From Spirochaetia bacterium (GTDB taxonomy: Bacteria; Spirochaetota; Spirochaetia; Sphaerochaetales; Sphaerochaetaceae): DNA of 34,731 nt. Every line of letters begins with the position of its first letter. Within the stretch, counting starts at the first letter, position 1. A program made the translations under genes and the position numbers. The DNA lies in assembly GCA_009930325.1 (NCBI GenBank), contig RZYO01000017.1, positions 1 to 34,731 on the forward strand. Reading direction: 5' to 3'. The notes beneath the pieces were generated by a model. It was not told where the DNA came from. It did not search any database and saw nothing but the letters and a program-made list of their open reading frames with translations. Shown here piece after piece: positions 32,285 to 34,731 of this stretch.

Positions 32285-32313
32285 TAAATACTTCATTATT
32301 ATTATATTTTCAA
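32285..32313 (-). promoter_or_regulatory. promoter of tRNA-Arg copy 1
   Basis: On the minus strand TTGAAA (32308-32313) and TATTTA (32285-32290) are 17 bases apart. The bases around the -35 (CTACTTGAAAAT) are the same as at copy 2. Confidence 0.65.
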
Positions 32314-32395
32314 GTAGTTTTTAATTTTTTTTTATTTAACTTGTTTTATTATACAAATTATTTTAAATTAAACATAATTAAATGAGGTGATTCAA

Positions 32396-33160
32396 ATGAT
32401 TAGAAAATGTAATGAAGCTGATATAGAAATATTAAATAATTATTTATACAAACGAAAAGAACTTAATTTGTTCGTAATTGGGGACATTGAAAATTATGGA
32501 TTTAATAATACTAATTTAGAAATATTTATTGATTATGATAATAGAGTAAGAACTATATATCTTAGATTTTTTAATAATTTATGCGTAGTTTCATATGAAT
32601 TATTTTTTGATTTATCCTTTATAAAAGAACTTATAAATAAATATTCGATAAGAAATATATCTGGAGAAAAAGATTTATTGGATTTGATTTCATTAGATGA
32701 TTTTGCATTGAAGCCATATTTTTTTGCTTCTATTGATAAATTAGATCTAGAATTAGATACATCAAATGTAATTGAATTGAATAAAACGCATGTCCCTCAA
32801 TTATTGGAGAAAACAAATAAAATATTTGATATGGATGTTACTGCTCCAGAATCATTAATATTAGAACTTGAAAATAAATCTAAACACATATATGCAATAC
32901 TTGAAGGTGATGAAATTATTAGCTCAGCAAGCTCTAGTGCGGAATCTAAAGAGTTGGCAATGGTTGTTGCTGTTTTTACATTAGAAGGCTATAGACAACA
33001 AGGATACGCTCTAAAATGTGTATATGCTCTTTGTAATAGATTAATTAAAGAAGGAAAAACCGTTTGTTTATTTTATGATAATCCTCATGCAGCAAAGTTG
33101 TATGAAAAAATTGGATTTAAATTTAAAGGGTATTTTTCAAGTCTTCGTAAATTAAAATAG
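32396..33160 (+). CDS. GNAT-family N-acetyltransferase
   Basis: A 254-residue protein. The C-terminal half (about 150-254) is a GNAT fold: strands IYAILEGDEIISSAS and MVVAVFTLEGYRQQGYALKCVYALC, the latter containing the acetyl-CoA pyrophosphate loop YRQQGYA, then VCLFYDNPHAAKLYEKIGF, the usual (N)xxAxxxYxKxGF end. The N-terminal half is a degenerate GNAT-like or unrelated domain. The acceptor is unknown. ATG 32396 was chosen because GAGGTGA lies five bases upstream; the GTG at 32387 would fall in that site. The gene lies between two identical tRNA-Arg genes in opposite orientation. Confidence 0.82.
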   Translation: MIRKCNEADIEILNNYLYKRKELNLFVIGDIENYGFNNTNLEIFIDYDNRVRTIYLRFFNNLCVVSYELFFDLSFIKELINKYSIRNISGEKDLLDLISLDDFALKPYFFASIDKLDLELDTSNVIELNKTHVPQLLEKTNKIFDMDVTAPESLILELENKSKHIYAILEGDEIISSASSSAESKELAMVVAVFTLEGYRQQGYALKCVYALCNRLIKEGKTVCLFYDNPHAAKLYEKIGFKFKGYFSSLRKLK

Positions 33161-33174
33161 GATTAATAATATAT

Positions 33175-33206
33175 AAAAAAGACTCTAATAACATAGAGTC
33201 TTTTTT
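33175..33206. terminator. bidirectional terminator between the GNAT gene and tRNA-Arg copy 2
   Basis: The stem AAAAAAGACTCTA/TAGAGTCTTTTTT (13 bases, six-base loop ATAACA) has T tracts on both strands. It ends the GNAT message 15 bases after the stop and almost touches the tRNA 3' end at 33208. Confidence 0.92.
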
Positions 33207-33207
33207 T

Positions 33208-33281
33208 TACGCCAGATAGGAGTCGAACCTATGACCTACTGCTTAGAAGGCAGTTGCTCTATCCAGCTGAGCTACTGGCGC
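33208..33281 (-). tRNA. tRNA-Arg (anticodon TCT), copy 2
   Basis: Identical base for base to the copy at 32185-32258, with the identity running 76 bases (33208-33283). The cloverleaf, anticodon TCT, A discriminator and lack of encoded CCA are the same. Confidence 0.97.
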
Positions 33282-33285
33282 ATTA

Positions 33286-33306
33286 GCGAGTTAAAACGTA
33301 ACTCGC
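33286..33306. repeat. 8-base perfect hairpin in the tRNA-Arg copy 2 leader
   Basis: GCGAGTTA pairs with TAACTCGC around a five-base loop. It lies between the promoter at 33314 and the tRNA 5' end, so it would be transcribed in the precursor leader. It has no T tract. Copy 1 has no equivalent. Confidence 0.6.
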
Positions 33307-33313
33307 GATTGTG

Positions 33314-33342
33314 TTTATACGATATTATTTAATTATTTTCAA
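33314..33342 (-). promoter_or_regulatory. promoter of tRNA-Arg copy 2
   Basis: On the minus strand TTGAAA (33337-33342) and TATAAA (33314-33319) are 17 bases apart. It is a strong match, with the same CTACTTGAAAAT context as copy 1. Confidence 0.75.
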
Positions 33343-33439
33343 GTAGAATATTAAAAAAAGTTAAAAAAAATAGTCAAAAACAAGGATTCTATTCAAATTT
33401 TAATAAATATAAAAAAAATTAAACAATAATTTAGTATTT

Positions 33440-33985
33440 CTAAACTAAATTATGTTCTAAATATATTGAAGTTTTCTTGTTAATTGGATTGTTTATAATC
33501 AGATATTTACCATTGTCAATAAAATGACCTAAAGCCATTTCTTCACTAAAATTATAAACTTTTGCATAAAGAATATTGTTTTTAATTTCATAGTTCATAA
33601 CAAAACTTTCACCACCACTAGTGTCTTTTATAATTAATTTATCTTTTAAAATAGTATAAGTTAATTCTCCAAGTAAATCCTCTCTAAGAATTGTATTTTT
33701 ACTTAATGAACTTACTAATAAATTATACTCATCTACATAATTAATATTTTTATTTGTAATATTTCTATTAAATAAATATTCATCTACAAATTTACTTACT
33801 GATTTATTAGTAACAGAATATGATCCTAAATACTTTGTTACATTAATACTATTTATATTATAATCATTTTGATTATTTATTTGAGAAGTGTTATTACTTG
33901 TGTTTGCGAAATTTAATGTTGTTGCAGCCATAATACTTGTTGTAATTATAAAGGTAGTAATACTTCTAATAATTTTTGCTTTCAT
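33440..33985 (-). CDS. small exported protein, unrecognised
   Basis: A 181-residue protein with an N-terminal signal peptide: basic start MKAKIIR, a hydrophobic core at about 8-24 and a likely cleavage in NFA-NTS near residue 27. No lipobox cysteine is present, so it should be a soluble periplasmic or secreted protein. After an Asn/Ser-rich linker (28-50) the rest alternates strands (YLGSYSV, LTYTILKDKLIIKD, VMNYEIKNNILYAKVY, YLIINN), suggesting a small beta fold. I recognise no family. GGAG lies about 10 bases before the ATG. The gene is downstream of nothing obvious and reads toward tRNA-Arg copy 2. Confidence 0.65.
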   Translation of the reverse strand: MKAKIIRSITTFIITTSIMAATTLNFANTSNNTSQINNQNDYNINSINVTKYLGSYSVTNKSVSKFVDEYLFNRNITNKNINYVDEYNLLVSSLSKNTILREDLLGELTYTILKDKLIIKDTSGGESFVMNYEIKNNILYAKVYNFSEEMALGHFIDNGKYLIINNPINKKTSIYLEHNLV

Positions 33986-34074
33986 TTATTTATATCTCCA
34001 AATTTATTCTCAATAAATATATTTTTATTGAGTAAAGTAGTCAATATTAATAGTTGCTACTAAATCATATATAT

Positions 34075-34080
34075 TATAAT
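34075..34080 (+). promoter_or_regulatory. -10 element for the second GNAT gene
   Basis: A perfect TATAAT about 35 bases before the ATG. TTGCTA (34054-34059) is the only -35-like hexamer, at a short 15-base spacing. Confidence 0.35.
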
Positions 34081-34114
34081 CTTTTTTTAAATAATAATTA
34101 AAGGGGTACAAGTT

Positions 34115-34633
34115 ATGAGTAAATATAAAGAAATTTTAGAATCAGATAGATTGTTGTTTAGACATTTTAATATAACTGATGTACAAGATGTTTTTGAATA
34201 TTCTAGTGATGAAGAAACTGTGAAATATCTTACATGGTCTGCTCACAAAAATATTAATCAAACAATTGAAAGTATAAATACTTTTTTATCTGGGGATAGT
34301 GTATATGCTATCGTTTTAAAAGATATTAAAAAGGTTATTGGTTGTTTTGATTTTAGAATTGTAGATGAAAATATTGCAACTTTTGGTTATGTTTTAAACC
34401 GTAAATATTGGAACAAGGGATATATGAGCGAAACATTATCTACTTTTATAAAATATTTATTCAATGAATTAGATATAAAAGAAATATATGCTATGCATGA
34501 AAGAAAAAATATTGCATCTGGAAAAGTTATGAAAAAATGTGGGATGACTTGGACACATTATATAAAAGAAGAGACAGTAAATAATAAAACTGCTGATTAT
34601 GATCATTATAGAATAAAAAAAGCTACTATATAG
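34115..34633 (+). CDS. RimJ/RimL-type GNAT N-acetyltransferase
   Basis: A 172-residue acetyltransferase of the Acetyltransf_3/RimJ-RimL type, which modify ribosomal-protein N termini or small molecules. LESDRLLFRHFNITD at the start, IGCFDFRIVDENIATFGYVLNRKYWNKGYMSE (acetyl-CoA loop NKGYMSE) and IYAMHERKNIASGKVMKKCGM are in the usual order. GGGG lies nine bases before the ATG. The last codons and the stop TAG (34631-34633) are inside the stem of the transcription terminator, and the gene converges on tRNA-Pro. The substrate is unknown. Confidence 0.88.
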   Translation: MSKYKEILESDRLLFRHFNITDVQDVFEYSSDEETVKYLTWSAHKNINQTIESINTFLSGDSVYAIVLKDIKKVIGCFDFRIVDENIATFGYVLNRKYWNKGYMSETLSTFIKYLFNELDIKEIYAMHERKNIASGKVMKKCGMTWTHYIKEETVNNKTADYDHYRIKKATI

Positions 34634-34642
34634 TAGCTTTTT
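34617..34642. terminator. bidirectional terminator overlapping the GNAT 3' end, shared with tRNA-Pro
   Basis: AAAAAGCTACT/AGTAGCTTTTT is a perfect 11-base stem with an ATAT loop and T tracts on both strands. It includes the last four GNAT codons and the stop codon, and its right edge is five bases from the tRNA-Pro 3' end. Confidence 0.88.
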
Positions 34643-34647
34643 AAATA

Positions 34648-34720
34648 TCGGGATAAAAGGACTCGAACCTTCGATATCTTGCTCCCAAAGCAAGCGCCAT
34701 AGCCACTAGGCGACATCCCG
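34648..34720 (-). tRNA. tRNA-Pro (anticodon TGG)
   Basis: The 73-base minus-strand cloverleaf has the C1-G72 pair typical of bacterial tRNA-Pro (CGGGATG with TATCCCG), anticodon stem CTTGC/GCAAG around loop TTTGGGA, T arm GAAGGTTCGAGTCCTTT and an A discriminator. The anticodon TGG reads CCA and, by wobble, the other proline codons. CCA is not encoded. Its promoter lies beyond the window edge. Confidence 0.95.
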
Positions 34721-34731
34721 TATAAATAATA

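Noticed and set aside
32185-33283. The tRNA-Arg repeats as att sites of an integrative element.
   Set aside because: Both copies are complete genes with promoters, and the interval holds only a GNAT gene, with no integrase or phage-like gene.
1-34731. CRISPR arrays, transposases, prophage genes, toxin-antitoxin pairs or rRNA genes.
   Set aside because: I looked for regular short repeats, DDE/serine recombinase motifs, phage structural genes and paired small genes and saw none.

Overview
The window is one contiguous, very AT-rich stretch of bacterial chromosome, by eye below 30 percent GC, with short spacers, frequent ATGA overlaps and no recognisable phage, transposon, plasmid or CRISPR component. 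TGA is used as a normal stop (folC, pfkB-type kinase, arsC-like gene, DAHP synthase, mtnA), so this is not a Mycoplasma-type code. The gene content points tentatively to a Spirochaetota member: a long PPi-dependent phosphofructokinase, a KtrAB potassium system, several long-chain acyl-CoA synthetases, and exported proteins that read FA-(N/A)GTKE at the predicted signal-peptide junction. The assignment is inference; there is no rRNA gene here.

Layout. 1-3.5 kb: folC and a PAS/PAS hybrid histidine kinase, both minus. 3.7-7 kb: acyl-CoA synthetase 1 with yhbY, then an orphan TrpX-type binding protein, all plus. 7-11.8 kb, minus: pfp, then the ktrB-ktrA-gpsA operon. 12-15.6 kb: a YaiI-family gene and a LuxR-type regulator (plus) converge on a PfkB-family kinase and asnS (minus). 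16-22.6 kb, plus: acyl-CoA synthetase 2, then a five-gene operon (ArsC-like, WalJ-type MBL hydrolase, acyl-CoA synthetase 3, DAHP synthase, DJ-1). 22.6-25 kb: an unrecognised minus-strand gene, then cysK and an OGG1-type glycosylase (plus). 25-28 kb: a broken PAS-GGDEF gene (minus), then a cytidylate-kinase-like gene and an intact membrane GGDEF gene (plus). 28.3-31.6 kb: an exported FKBP isomerase (minus) and a divergent mtnA-mtnP pair (plus). 31.7 kb to the end: small membrane and exported proteins, two GNAT genes, two identical tRNA-Arg(TCT) genes and a tRNA-Pro(TGG).

How it fits together. Most genes are housekeeping: fatty-acid activation, PPi glycolysis, glycerol-3-phosphate supply for lipids, K+ uptake, folate, cysteine, aromatic precursor and thioribose/nucleoside salvage. 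The sequence-level points of most interest are the diguanylate cyclase gene whose reading frame stops exactly in the GG(D/E)EF signature and has a second lesion 24 bases on; the tRNA-Arg/promoter duplication around a GNAT gene; the three tRNA genes that each share a bidirectional terminator with a converging gene; promoter-proximal palindromes at all three acyl-CoA synthetase units; promoter spacing that predicts leaderless mRNAs; and a divergent MtnA with altered active-site loops. I found no clearly new multi-gene system.
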